Shown piece by piece: positions 35,772-48,345 of a stretch of DNA of 64,000 bases (the first letter of the stretch is position 1; each line of letters begins with the position of its first letter). The DNA lies in the NCBI RefSeq assembly GCF_000224145.3, contig NC_020175.2, positions 4,220,363 to 4,284,362 of the forward strand, read 5' to 3'. This DNA is from Ciona intestinalis (lineage: Eukaryota; Chordata; Ascidiacea; Phlebobranchia; Cionidae). The notes beneath the pieces are model-generated. The model searched no databases and was not told where the DNA came from. It saw only the letters and a program-made list of their open reading frames with translations. The translations under genes and the position numbers were made by a program.

Positions 35772-38700
35772 ATGGGGAAAAATTGGTTAATACCAGCTCT
35801 CTTGACGTGTTTGACAGGTAATAGCTTTAAATTGGTTCATATTTATAACTTTAATAAGCGATTGACAGATAAATTACACTTAAACGTATATTAACTGCCA
35901 GCATACATCGTAAACAGAGCCATGTCTGCGTTATTAATACGATCTATTTATTCATGGTATTTTTATGTACAGCTGAAGTCCTATGCGCAAGCATGGACCC
36001 TGTCATAGTGGAAGACCCCTCTGACGTCACCGTACGTCAGGGCGATGACGTCACATTGCGGTGTGTGGTGGAAATGCTAGCATCGGACGAGGAACGACCA
36101 GTATTATGGATGAAAGATGGATTCGCGCTCGGATATGAAAGAGATTTACCGAGTAAGTTTATTACTTTATTAAAATATATCTTTAGACAAAAATTCACTT
36201 AAGATTGCCGCTTTAACGTTAATTTAAATCTACTGCGGTAGGATAGTGATAAATCAGCCTTTGTTCGCTGTCCACTTAGATTTGATAACAACCTTACGAC
36301 GTCCAATCTTCAACTACCTTATTGTGTACCAACTCCGTAATTGGGGTTAGCAGACCACTTGACGTATTTCCTTTCACGCGTCACGGTCAAACTGACAATC
36401 TTGTCTCGTTCGTGACCGAAGCAGCTTAAACCATTCGCCCTATTATCGCCATAGCGCCAATTAAGAATCGCCACAATTAACCACGCCGATTCTCGCATAC
36501 GTTTTTTGGACAAAATCCGCCAAAAAGCTAAATTCCTCAAATGCTTGAACCGTAGTTAAACATCCTTAGTGGAGGTAGGTTTCCTTTAACCGGAGACGAC
36601 CGCAAAAGCCAGCAATTAAATACGGGAAGGCCGAATTCACACCCGAACGGCAGGCATTCTCTTTAATCATCTCAAAATACGTCATTCTCTCTAGACAAGG
36701 TCGAAAAAGGAAGTCACTCCCATAGCTATTCAAGTTAAATGTATAAAAACGACAGTTGAAAGTGTTGGGCAATGTTTTATGTACAATTCCGGCACATATC
36801 CTTTTAAGCCAAAAATCGCTATTTTTTATTTTTTTAAAACTCTTTCCTTATTTACAGACTGGGAACGTTACTCTATGGTTGGCGACGTATCTATTGGAGA
36901 ATATAACTTGTTAATTCGAAATGTTAGCGCCATGGAGGACGAATGTGGGTACCAGTGTCAAGTAACAAAGCACAGACTGGGTTCGAAGACTGCCAGAGTC
37001 ACTGTACAAGGTATATTTTGACACACTCTTTATAAAACAAAAGAACTAAATGGGCGTTTAGACTTTTGTGACTAATTCACTGGCATTTTACTGATTTCTT
37101 GTTTTTTAAAAAAAGTGAATATAAACGTATAGCCCTATATAGTATATGATATACTATATGGGGCAAAGGGTATGCATACTTATTCACTGTGCCTCGGAAC
37201 CGGCTTTAAATAAACAGCCATATTGTAGAGTACACACGAAAATCTGTTCGTGTTTGCTGTAGGATTATGATATCAGTTATCCCAACCTAAACCTTGGAGG
37301 AATAGGCCAACCCCGGCCTAAATCTAAAAAAAACATGGCTTGCCATGCTGTCGGGCCTTAATATAAAATAGATAGCCTAAACCGTTTTCTTTATAGTCCC
37401 ACCCACCGGCCCTGAGATCGACAGTTTAGTGGATATGAGAATGAACGTAATAGCCAACAGAGAGAATGAGATTTCTTGCCGAGCGTTTGGTGGAAAACCA
37501 GCGGCCCAGCTACACTGGTACCGAAGTAAGTCAATTACTAATCCGATTAAGAAATATGGGATATTATGTATTCATGTTATAAAATATTTCATTTTTTTCT
37601 TAGACGGGATTGAAATAACCGATGACGTCACGAATGGCATCACCGGCCCCGTAGCCATGGTGTTCAACACAACATCAACCTTACGCATCACGCCAAGACC
37701 GGATGACGTGGACGCAACTTACGCATGCGTGATGACGAGTGACGTACTTCCTGCTGACGAAGCTGGTCGAAAAATGATGCGACTTAATATATTGGGTGAG
37801 GATATACTACTATCTATTGCAAGTATAAAATCTATCGTAGTTTAAACACTGATATTGAACATGAGTAGCCATTTTCAGAAATTCAGTAGGTTTAATTTTT
37901 TCTACTTACAGAACCGCCAGTGGTGACAGCTACATTACCAGATGCGGTGCATGAACATGATATAGTTACTGCAGAGTGCTTAGCTGAAGCAGATCCTCCT
38001 GTGACGTCATACAAGTAAGTGTTACGTCACATAGAGGCGGACTTATACCATAAAGGCGTGCCTAAAAAATGTCAAAATTAAAAAAATACCAAGTTTTTAA
38101 AAAAAAGCTCTAAAAACAATCAGTTTTTTTAAATAAAGAAACACTAAAGATTTTTTTGAAACATAAAGCAACACTATTTTTTTAACTAGCTTATTGATAC
38201 GTTCCAGATGGTACATCAACGGTGAGCTGCAAAGTGGTGAAACATTGCAAAAATTCCACCTTGGTACAGTTGATAAGGCTTCCCACCGAACCACTATTAG
38301 TTGCGTGGCTACTAACGAGGCCGGGGACTCGGACCGAAGCGATGTCGCATTGGAAGTCTTATGTAAGTTTGTATTACAGTATTTAACGTATAGGTTACAG
38401 TTTAAATAAATAGCTAATAAGGACTACTGGGTTGGAGCGAATACCGTTTGAAATTATTTGTAATGCAGATTGGTATAGTAGGGTGGGGGAAGTTGGGACA
38501 CATTTTAACTCTATTTTCTCGTCCAATGTGGTAGTAAACAAGGAACATTCAAAGAATTATAAAACTATATGCTTAAAACTCCCATAGACCGTTGTTAACT
38601 GTTTAAAACACGATCAGGATATTCGTATATTATGCGCCGAAGGTGTCCCATCTTTCCCCATCCTACTATCTGCAACCCCGCTTATAACTGATTAAATGGC

Positions 38701-41700
38701 ATTGATACGCTTTAATTTATGTGCGTCATACAGAAATACGCTTTTACCGAAGCGTAACAGATTGGTATGGACAGAGCTGCGGTTCAGTCTGTATTTTCTA
38801 AATACACTAATACCGTTAAGTGTCTTCTGTAAGACATACGCCCACAATGCTTTTACATTTGTATTGATACTAAAAAATCTAATGTTTCAAATTGTTCTTA
38901 GATGCTCCTGTATTCATAAACGGCACCGATGAAATAACGTCAGAGGTTGGTGGGAACGTCACTCTTCGCTGCGAGTGGGAATCGAACCCTGCACCTTCGG
39001 TTCGATGGCTACGTAACGGCGAAGTGGTGGGAAGTGGGCAACAACTTCAGTTATACCATGTTACTCAGTCGGATTCGGGATCCTACACTTGCTATGCAGA
39101 CGCTGAAAATGTAAGTTAGATATGTTATAAACTGATAAGTATATATATTGTATAGGTACTGTGGGGTAAAATTGGATACCGTTAGCAACAAAATCCCATA
39201 TTTCATGGTCGTGTTTTGAACAATTGACAGCGTTTTTTACAGTCGCGGGTCTACGGTTATATATTTCTATAATTATTCTTTGTTTACCACTAAATAGGAC
39301 AAGAAAATAGTGAAACTTGTTTCATATTACCCTACCCTACTATATTTGTAACCTTCTTTTTTGAAAAAGTAACCAATGCGGAAAAATGTTAACAAAAGTT
39401 GTGCATAACGCTTTCGTAAATCAAACTCGTATAGTTGTCAGTTGTCACTTGAATTTAACGATTCCATTCACTCAGGTTGGTGACGCAAAGATGACGTCAC
39501 GATTAACAGTACGAGGTCCTCCCATATTCGACAGCTCTGACACTCAATACGTCAGCATGGGTGAGGAGGGCGTTGTTAACTGCGCGCTGTGGAGTCGACC
39601 AGGAATGCAGACAGTGGTAAGTCCTCACGTTTCCTGTTAAAAGTTCTTGTCGGGTTTTGCAACATAAATGTTTTTAGTCGAAATTTGCAACAACAAAAAT
39701 GTATGTTGGAATTTCCAACAAAATAAAAAAAATGTTGGAATTCACAACAACAAAAAAGTTTTTGTCGGAATTTGAAACAAAAATCTTTTTCTTCGCAGAA
39801 ATGGACGTGGTCAGTCAAAGGCGTGAGCTACACTCTTCTCGGTAACGCCTCCGTGACGTCACACGGGACCGTCGCATCTGACGTCACTACCAATGACGTC
39901 AAATATCGGGGTATTTTCCAAACAGGAGACACATTCGCTAGACTAAGCATTGCTAAGATGCGCAAAGAGGATCTGGTGTCTTACACATGCACAGCAACCA
40001 ATAGTTATGGGGAGAGCGCTTTGCTTATAACGTTAGAAGAAGGTAAGTTGTAACGTTAATTATTAACGGCTAATATAAACCTATCTAACATCCATATTAA
40101 GAACATAATACACAAAGCAATATTGGGTCATTTTTGCGTTTTTTTTTGCCGGCCTAAACATCTCGCCAGGTAATTGTAATGTAGAATGATCATTGCCAAA
40201 AAATATGTTTTAAAACGGATTTTTTAAAACTTTTTTTTTCCGTCTTAGATACAAGTGGAGCTGATGATGTCATGATGTTGGGGGTTGCTATCGGAGGAGC
40301 GATTGGAGGAGTCTTTCTGATCATCATATTTATCGTCATCATGATTCATTGCGCGAGATCTAGGAGACAACGAAAGTCGACAAACTTTGATAAAGAAGAT
40401 CAGAGCACAAGCGGATCTCCCATCGTTAGGGTAAGTAGAAGTGAATGTTATTTATGTGTCAATTTGGAGTTTAAATTGTTGATTTGGGTCCGTGAATTGG
40501 TTGTGTAAGAGGAATAAATGAATGTAACTTGTTTACCCTCGCGCGGCGGTGCAACGACAGCTGTTATAACATCGGTGTTCTGTTTTATACACCACGTGCC
40601 CGATTACGAGTTACCATATATTTATACATATTATTTTTGCTAATGTGATAATATACAAATGCTACAAAATTACCAATATTCCTGCTCTGAACTATCATTC
40701 TCTATTTTCAGCAAAACACAAGAGTCTCTGAGAAAGCTTACAATCGAGACGAGACGATTCCTATCAACCACACTGAACAGATGGGACAGTACAACGTTCG
40801 CTCATCACTCTCGTCGCATGGTGGCGCACCTGCGTCATCAGTAACTGAATCCGACGACACGAATCCTACCCCAACCTCTGGGCAAGACGACGGATATCAC
40901 ACAGAAGGTAAAGGACCCGAACGCTGTGCTTTATTAAACCATCGAACGTTTATAGATATTTTGGGTCAGAGACGCATTTTAACTGATGTTTTTTTCCCTA
41001 CACTGTCTATCCATAGCGTATTTTAACGACTGTTGTTTTGCTGTTGATTCCCTTCTCTTCGTTGTTTTATTTAATATATTTTTTATAATTTTTAAAGAGA
41101 TTTTTAGTTAAATTAGTAAGAGCAAAGTACATCATAAAAAAAGGGAAATGCATTTTTGTCAAAAACGCCACAGTGACGTCATTATACCGCTCGACAATCT
41201 CACCTTTTCCGTTTGACTCATTTTTCCTTCACGCAGAAGCAAACTCATGGAACCGAGGGGAAAATCCTGCAAAACTTTCCATGACCTCATCATCGCCTGC
41301 CAAGAGCCCAGCTACTGTGAATTCATACAGCGCATATCCACAACCGTTTACTACCGGTGTGCCCCCACCACAACAAGCATATTCGAACGACCTAGGACCG
41401 AGATACGCTACTATCTCGTACCAGGACTACCCAGCGAGAACGCAGTCTCCAGGCAGATATGCAATCGACCAAGGACCATACGACCCGACCACTCTATCCC
41501 AGCCTGTATCTGCTTTACGCTCAGTAAGCGCTATGGGTGAACGCCTCTCCCCACCCCCGGTTCGTTACGTCCAGCGCAAGTTTTCTGACGTTACTGCTCC
41601 ACTGGTAAACCCCTACTCCATGGCGCCAACAAGCGGAGACTTCTACCCAGCCGCTGTACCGTACACCAACATGTACTCGTACGTCGATTCCACCCCAACG

Positions 41701-41976
41701 TTCGCGCCGTCAGTCGGCGGGAACCGGACCACTCCTATCCCCGCCTCGATCACTGGATCGGACCGAAACTATGGCGTTCCGGCAACCGGTTCTTCTCAGT
41801 CGTCTTTAGATAAATACGAGCGCGGCTCTGCGCTCAGTGCGACGCCGATGGCTCTACGGCCAGACGTTTATGAAAACTCCACTCGTATGAGTAACTTATC
41901 TTCGCGTATGAGTCAGTCGTCCAGATCTTCGGATTTCATTCGTCCCTTGACAGCGCGCATGGCGACGCATGTTTAA
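35772..41976 (+). CDS. KIRREL: KIRREL / Neph-like immunoglobulin-superfamily adhesion protein
   Basis: Thirteen exons sum to 2670 nt, 889 aa: 35772..35817, 35973..36152, 36858..37010, 37397..37525, 37604..37795, 37912..38014, 38208..38362, 38902..39110, 39476..39616, 39799..40042, 40249..40430, 40712..40907 and 41237..41976. A signal peptide (MGKNWLIPALLTCLTG) precedes five Ig domains: Ig1 LRC...WMKDG...GYQCQ, Ig2 ISCRAFGGKPAAQLHWYR, Ig3 AECLAEADPP...WYING, Ig4 LRCEWESNPAPSVRWLRNG and Ig5 WTWSVKG...YTCTATNSYGES. A transmembrane helix (GVAIGGAIGGVFLIIIFIVI) and a long Pro/Ser/Tyr-rich tail follow. The tail ends RMATHV, and the last residues THV match the PDZ-binding C-terminus of vertebrate KIRREL proteins. 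The family mediates cell recognition, with nephrin, in kidney filters, muscle fusion and axon sorting. The CRE-like octamer TGACGTCA recurs in its exons. A polyadenylation signal candidate is at about 42434. Confidence 0.93.
37130..37162. repeat. Near-perfect palindrome in KIRREL intron 3
   Basis: ATATAGTATAT and ATATACTATAT form perfect 11-bp arms around a single G. The pairing extends outward into GCCCT and GGGGC with one mismatch. The arms resemble the ends of the local MITE family (CCCTACTATAT), so this may be a collapsed copy consisting only of terminal repeats. Confidence 0.6.
38474..38672 (+). mobile_element. MITE copy in KIRREL intron 7
   Basis: It starts TATAGTAGGGTGGGGGAAGT and ends CCCATCTTTCCCCATCCTAC, with a well-conserved interior (CGTTGTTAACTGTTTAAAAC). 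Confidence 0.88.
38775..38855 (-). repeat. SINE fragment in KIRREL intron 7
   Basis: TAATACCGTTAAGTGTCTTC followed by GACATACGCCCACAATGC matches the central SINE body in reverse orientation. Confidence 0.5.
39153..39352 (-). mobile_element. MITE copy in KIRREL intron 8
   Basis: It starts TATAGGTACTGTGGGGTAAA and ends ATATTACCCTACCCTACTAT, with the reverse-orientation interior (ATTCTTTGTTTACCACTAAAT). Confidence 0.8.
39647..39795. repeat. Short tandem array in KIRREL intron 9
   Basis: About five imperfect units of roughly 28-32 bp built on GTCGGAATTTGCAACAACAA or GTTGGAATTTCCAACAAAAT run up to the splice acceptor of exon 39799. Units differ by several bases, and the array supplies part of the pyrimidine tract. 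Confidence 0.65.
40508..40630 (-). repeat. SINE 3'-body copy in KIRREL intron 11
   Basis: AATGAATGTAACTTGTTTAC, CAACGACAGCTGTTATAAC and GATTACGAGTTACCATATAT match the SINE 3' end read in reverse. The head is absent. Confidence 0.65.
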
Positions 41977-42833
41977 TAAAAAAAAATGCTGCGAATAATG
42001 AAGACGTCCGTCCGCGGTGCTGGAGACAATCAAGACAGAACGCCAATCGCATTTCTTGACAATTTCATTTCAATTCTATTTGAGAGGGTATGAGTAAGCT
42101 TGAACATTTTTATTTGGTCTGAGACAGGTTTGCACCGACGTGCCTTTGCATTCGTTAATTTACAAACGGATGCTGAGAAACACATTGCACTCGTTATTGA
42201 GTGAACCGAATATATTATTTTGCAGCGAAAACTTGACAAATCTTGTATGACTTTGAACATCCACGCACTAAAACTGTTAAAGGCCGCTCCATTTCGTTAC
42301 GACCATGTTTTTTTCGTTCTTCGTTTTTTTTTTATAAATCGCATGCAATTTCATTTACTCTCCCCAGCAAACGCTTGGCAGTGCGCACGGGAGCAGTTCT
42401 TTTTTTCGTTCATATCACTTCTTTTGCAAGACAAATAAAAGAAAAACATTGCTCAAAAGTAACTAAGTACTATATATTTGTTAGTTACAGAAAAACTAGT
42501 TTATAATTATTTTGATCAAAATTATATGATTGTGGGCAAGATGATACAGGAATACAGATGTTTTCACAATATGTTAAAAGTGCAACGATTAGTTTACCCT
42601 GCGTTTACAATAGCGCTCTATGCTAAATTACAAAATGCTGCAGACGGCCTTTATATAAATTTCCAAGAAAACGGGATTTAGATGAAAAAATACGTTGTGT
42701 AAATTAAGATTCCTAATGTCAGCAGTGGTTAAAATTGTAAACCTGATAAGAATTGACAAAAGCGTTAGAACATGCACAGAAAAGTGTATGTAAAACAGAA
42801 AATATATTGCATTTTCTTACTCAAATAAGTAAC
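41977..42833. other. Overlapping 3' regions of KIRREL (+) and TMEM120 (-)
   Basis: These two genes end tail-to-tail 857 bp apart. An AATAAA at about 42434 could end the KIRREL transcript. No other gene or repeat was seen. Confidence 0.55.
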
Positions 42834-45316
42834 TTATTGCTCTTTTGTTTTAATTCTCTTCTTTTGTTTTTGTATCACCACGTTAATTGTAGTGAAGAAG
42901 TTGCCACAAAAGAGAGTAAAGAAAAGAAGGGCCAGAGCAGGGACTTGCCATTCATTGAAGTTGTATTTAATTCCTATAGTCATCAACTTGTATGCATTGT
43001 ACAACTGCCACAGCTGAAATAACAAAAAATCAGATATCCAGTAAAAACTTGCAATGGTGCAGCAAACATGCTTCTAGCGCAGAGGTTATGGGTCCAAGGC
43101 TCGACGCTGAGACAATTGTGGGCGTCATTAGGGTCAAGATACTTAACGTTAACAATATTTGTTTCAACCACGTGCAATACCCATGTTATAATAACTGCCG
43201 TAACCACTCCATGGAGGAGCTAGTTAAGTTTAGATACTCTATCACTTTATTGTGTGATCATTTACAAACACTCACATGCCCAAAGAACAAGAATGGAAGA
43301 AGAAATGTAAGACCTCTCCACATCCAAGACTGAAAACCCTCTGAAAAAAGATTTTATGTTTAAAGTCTTAAAAGACCATCAACTTTGATTGAACACCAGT
43401 TGACACTCACCAACAGTCAAGTCCATATCATGTCTTTCACCCAAAGCTCTCAGTCTGTATAGGCAACCACTCTGGTAATAATACTGCATCACCTGTATTA
43501 AAATTGTATGTAATTCAAAAGTGTTGTGACACAATGGAAAAGAGGTTAATGTATTTATATTTACCTGTACCAAGCTTTGATAAATAGAGAAAGTCATTAA
43601 AACTGGCCGGAATTCTCTGTATGCCTCATTGTCACCCCTAAAGAAAAAAAAGAGTTATTTCAGATATGGGAGATAACAGTAAAAGACACTGTAACTTACC
43701 AAATAACATTTGTACCACTGAGAGCAACAGATACATAATGATGCATGACCCACCAGCCTTTTATTCTGGAAACAAAATTCAAGAATTAGCATAAAAAATA
43801 GAACATGTCACAATCCGAATTCGTTTTTAACAAAATCTGAGGTGACAATGTTAAAATGTAGTAACTCATTCAGCAAACATTAGGAACCTCATTGATTATT
43901 GTGGTGAATTCAATGTACTTTGACCTTGCTTGTTTGCATAGACAACTAAGACAGGGTCAAAGTCTTTTCAATCTAAAACATAGCGTGCTAAAATATAATG
44001 TTTCACAATTTGGTATTTAACAAGTCACATACTATGTGTTACGCGGTACGCCTATGCTACCATGTTACCCCCTGCACCCTTTAAATTACCCCTATGCTAT
44101 CTTATAGAAATGTTTACCCACCTGGAACCATTTACTATCAGAATACTCTCTCTGACAGTAAGAGTGCAGTAATACCACAGCAAAACAAATGAGAACATCG
44201 CATCAAATACACGGTGGTTTAGGAAGAATACAAGAGCAACTGCAAATCCGAGAGTTGTAATACTGCAGTAAAGTTTGAATTTCTCATATTCATCCTTGTA
44301 ACGAAATCTGTAAAAAAATGATTATTTAAAACAGTAGTTCTCATACAGTAGGCCATTAATGATTAATATTTAGTAGGGCAAAATAGTTATGGTGTTTTAT
44401 ATAGGTAAAGTATTGTGTGGCATGCCTTTTAGGCCTAGATTGGCCTATTCCCTAAAGCTAAACCGTTCATAAAATTTCTACTGAGCCAATTAGTAATGTC
44501 AATAATTTTCTAATTGCTTTTATGCCAATTTCTTTAACCTATATTATATACACTTACTTATCAGCTGTACTGTCCAATATCATATTCACTTGACCAACGA
44601 TTAATCGGAGGTAGAACCTAAAAATATATATTTATATTCAGTTTAATCTATTATATTATGATATAACAATTCGAACATGTGAGAATTCTGTATGAACCTT
44701 CTCACCCATTTTTACGAGGTAGAAATTTTCCCATTTCATCCAGCGAGCGTTTTCTTTCTTCAATTTTATCAAGCAGCTCTTTCTTTTCGTTGCTAGAAGA
44801 AGTTCTGCAAAAATATAGAATTTTTATAGTTAAAAGTAAGTGTAACTTAAATAAATAAATGTAACTTGCTTTATTCTTGCATGGCCGGAAAACAACAGTG
44901 GTAAAGGTGCCCTGTTTCATACACTTCATCCCTATTTACGAGTTACCATGGAATAGCTTGTATCTTACTTTTTTAAAGATTCTTTTAAGATTTTTAGTTT
45001 TTTCATTTGTCGATCTATCTGCGATTTACATGCATTTCGTTGAGAATGGTAACTTTCTGCAGTTTTTCTATACTCTTTATTTTTCTCCTAAAAAAACAAA
45101 AGGGGTTATGTACATCGGATTACTGTTAGAACAATAGGCTATACACACTTGTACCTTCACAGACATAGCAATTCTGCTATAGAATATAACTTATATTACA
45201 AGAATTAGTTCCACAACACTTACCAAACATTTTTCATAGTCCCCGGCCAAGGCATTCCATTCTTCTTGGCAAGTTTCAAACGATATAGTTTGTCCTATGC
45301 GTTGAGCTACTTCCAT
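42834..45316 (-). CDS. TMEM120: TMEM120 family transmembrane protein
   Basis: Ten exons sum to 1023 nt, 340 aa (human TMEM120A is 343): 45316..45224, 45087..44969, 44804..44706, 44617..44558, 44307..44122, 43765..43700, 43637..43565, 43492..43411, 43340..43276 and 43013..42834. The N-terminal 120 residues are a coiled coil ending [20 protein letters not shown] six-helix membrane domain follows, with [86 protein letters not shown] and a basic C-terminus ([11 protein letters not shown]). These are diagnostic of TMEM120A/B (TACAN), nuclear-envelope/ER proteins with an ELOVL-like fold that bind coenzyme A; a mechanosensitive channel role has been proposed and disputed. The start is upstream of a short divergent promoter shared with NIPSNAP. 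Introns hold SINE pieces. Confidence 0.95.
43055..43205 (+). repeat. SINE copy, diverged, in TMEM120 intron 9
   Basis: GGGTCCAAGGCTCGACGCTG and AGACAATTGTGGGCGTCATT match the B box and following body. ACCCATGTTATAATAACTGCC further on matches the 3' part. Confidence 0.6.
44850..44962 (-). repeat. SINE 3'-body copy in TMEM120 intron 2
   Basis: AATAAATGTAACTTGCTTTAT, then TCTTGCATGGCCGGAAAACA and TTTACGAGTTACCATGG match the SINE 3' end in reverse. It lies between exons 3 and 2. Confidence 0.65.
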
Positions 45317-45844
45317 TTTCCTAAAGCGATTTGCGTTGTATTACTGCACGAAACTAAGGCGCTTTTTAACAAAACTGTTTCACACGCACAAGTGTAATCG
45401 GTTGATTACGCGCCTGTATGACGAGTTACGACGATAAGTACATACGCAATACAAAACACACGTAACGTCATCACAGTTCACACGACCGTCAACAAAGACT
45501 GCATGTACATTGTGATGACGCTGCAAATCATCACTGCAGCGTCAAAACGACAGATTTTATGCCATCCATTGCAAAAAGAACATGAAATAATAACTCAACA
45601 CCCAAAAATCAGTTCAGTAACAATTATTATAGAAAATTTAGAATGTTTTCGCAAAAATCTAAAGTGTGTTTATGATTTCTCTGTGATTGGACTTCGTAAT
45701 TTCCGCACGGTGTGTTTTGACTCAGGTTTATTTGCAAATGTTTTTCAGTTCTACTTTTACCTGCAAATGCAATATTAAGAAATATTGGTAAGAAACTAAC
45801 ACATATTACAGTTTCTCGTCTCAGTTCTTCGGCAGTTCGCTGAT
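45317..45844. promoter_or_regulatory. Divergent promoter region of TMEM120 and NIPSNAP
   Basis: Start codons at 45316 (minus) and 45845 (plus) are 528 bp apart, so both promoters must lie here unless 5' exons were missed. The left half is richer in CpG and holds ACGTCATCAC-like CRE half-sites. No repeat was seen. Shared regulation is inferred from spacing only. Confidence 0.5.
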
Positions 45845-48345
45845 ATGAATATATTACTCATTACAACGTCTGTGCGGCAAGCATTAGGCGCAAAAGAACA
45901 TCTTGTTTTAAACAATTCTAAAAGGTAATGTTACTCATATAAAGTTTCATGTGTAATACTACGTTTATTTTTAAACCATGCATTTTCAGATGCCTTTCTG
46001 TAACCTCTACCAGCAACAAAAACTTTTTCATGCCCAAAGTCGCACCAAGAACGGATTCCCAATCAAGTCTTTTAACGAAAAAAGATGCAAATCATTTATA
46101 CAAGTTGCAATGTGAGTAAGAGTAATATTTTTGCACCAAGAACAAACATCTTCATCCTAAAAAAAAAAAAAACATTCCTGCAGCAATTCATGCTGTTTTA
46201 TATTTTGGACGTATCACTAAAAGGGTTTTTATTTGCAATTTCTGTTTATATCTAATGGAGGTCTAACCTTGTCTTAAATTACAGTTCATAAAGTGAAACC
46301 AGAAGCACTGACAGCATACAAACAACTATGGTGAGTTTAATTCACAATTTGTTAAGCTTTTTAATTGTAATATTTATTTCCCCAGTGCTGAAAACTTGCC
46401 GAAACTTTCTTCAAACAAAGATTACCCTGTTGAGTGTGTGGGAAGCTGGTCATGTTGGTATGGTGACCAGGATCAAGTTGGTAAGTGCGTGTGGTATACA
46501 AGTGACATATTGCATTCTGGCAACATGGCACAGTGGTAAGCGCATCTGCTTCTAACCTAGAGGTCAAGGGTTCAAGACTGGTCGCTGCTAGCCTGCTACC
46601 ATTTTATGTGACCTTGGGCAAGACACTTAACAACAATTACTCCAACCAATGGTTACTATTAATTTAATGAAACAGAACACCTGTGTAATAAAGACTGTCA
46701 TTTCCCCGCCACACGAGGGTAAACTACACTGTAGTTACTAAATGGAAGAAATTCTCTTTTTGTATAGGTACTCTAGTAAATGAGTTTATGAAGTAACAAA
46801 CTTAAACTAAATGCTTAATTTAAAAAATGGGAAGTTTACATACACATTCCATTACAATTGTTGTTACAGTTCACTTATGGAGATATACTGATGGTTTCCC
46901 TTCCATCGGACAAGCCAACTCTAAGTTAGGAAAGGAGGATTGGTATCAGAACATGAGGACAGAGAGAAGCAAGATGCTTCATTCAAGAAGTAATCAACTA
47001 CTTTATGAATTCTCATTTTGGAATGAAGTTTTACCAAGAGAAGGACCCAATATATATGAATTACGTACTTATCATTTAAAGGTAAATCATTTTGAAATGG
47101 TTGTGTTTTTTTGCAGCATTAGTTTAAATACAGTAATGTTAAATATATATGTTTATTTGTAAAGTAGTAACCTTTTGTATATCTTGTAACTTTTACCTAA
47201 AATTCAAATCTTGTTATTTCTATTACTTTTGCTACCAAGCATACTGTACCAAAAGTGTGTATCGTATACATACACGTGTACATAGTTCGGTTCAATGGCA
47301 AAGCATATATATTTTCAGAGCTGGGCAGTTGGCCTTTACCCCAGAAATATTCCTTAAGTTAAAAATCTAAACTTTATATTTGTTTTACAGCCTGGCACCA
47401 TGATTGAGTGGGCAAACAACTGGTTTGTATCTTACTCTGTGTGTTGTATGCCTATGTAATGGATACTACAAGTATGTTTATAAACAGGGCACGTGGTATC
47501 AGAGCAAGACAAGAGAATAGTGAAGCTGTGGGCGGTTTCTTCTCAGAGATTGGTGATCTTAATGTAGTGCACCATTTATGGGGTGGGTTGTATAACACTA
47601 AAAATTGACAGTAAGAGCCTGTTGCTTGAAAAGCAATGGACATAAAAAACATCTGACGAATGCCAGTATTCCCTACTTTCTTTTTTTCTCTATTTTTTTT
47701 ACTTGTCTTGTATGTGGCTGCCGTCAGGTGTATTATTATCTTCTGGCTATTGTTTGTTTTGTGATCCTGAAAAGCACAAAGTGTCTGTCATACGGTGAGA
47801 TAGGCTAAAAGTTCATTAAAAAAAACAATCTTCAGATTTACTTGTCTTTAAGCAAATTCATGGCATTTGAAAATACACAGTACATTTTTGTCAAGGCATG
47901 TAAAACTTTAGGATTTGTTTGAAAAAATTATTCATTTAATAATTAATATATGTTATGTATTCCAGCGTATGAGGACCTTCATCATAGGAAAAACACAAGG
48001 CAAGCTGCATGGCAAAAGTCTGGCTGGGATAACACAGTGTACTACACAGGTAAGAGGAAACAAGTAATACAACATTTATGAAATATAATCACCCACGGTT
48101 ATATATGTGGTAACTCGTGAGCAGAAATGGAGTGTATGAAACAGTACACCCTTGTTATAAAGACTCTTCTTGCCACGCCACACTAGGTTAAATAAGTTAC
48201 ATTGATTCATTCATGTTATATATAAAATAAGTTACAATTATTTATACTTGTAACACTAACGAATTTCTATCTTACTTAAGTTCCATTAATTCGTGAAATG
48301 AAGAGCATGATCATGATCCCACTCTCTTATTCTCCTCTTAAATGA
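45845..48345 (+). CDS. NIPSNAP: NIPSNAP family protein
   Basis: Nine exons sum to 831 nt, 276 aa (human NIPSNAP1/2 are about 285): 45845..45924, 45990..46111, 46285..46330, 46386..46480, 46870..47081, 47391..47422, 47488..47582, 47966..48049 and 48281..48345. The N-terminus is short, hydrophobic and basic, compatible with mitochondrial targeting. Family signatures follow: [100 protein letters not shown] and a C-terminal [27 protein letters not shown]1/2 are mitochondrial proteins with two dimeric alpha-beta-barrel-like domains, implicated in mitophagy signalling in vertebrates; the match is to the NIPSNAP1/2 type. Intron 4 contains a full-length SINE. Confidence 0.95.
46515..46762 (+). mobile_element. 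tRNA-derived SINE, full length, in NIPSNAP intron 4
   Basis: The head TGGCACAGTGGTAAGCGCAT holds an A box and AAGGGTTCAAGACTGGTCGC a B box, as in pol III promoters of tRNA-derived SINEs. The body continues TGACCTTGGGCAAGACACTT, AACAGAACACCTGTGTAATA and CCCCGCCACACGAGGGTAAA. It is the best intact reference copy in the window. It is not a functional tRNA gene, because no acceptor stem pairs around it. Confidence 0.85.
48078..48218 (+). repeat. SINE 3'-body copy in NIPSNAP intron 8
   Basis: GTGGTAACTCGTGAGCAGAA, GTATGAAACAGTACACCCTTG and CTTGCCACGCCACACTAGG match the SINE 3' half. The head is absent. Confidence 0.65.

Noticed and set aside
46515..46590. Possible tRNA gene (A and B boxes)
   Set aside because: The boxes belong to a SINE whose body recurs many times in the window; no paired acceptor stem or proper anticodon arm.
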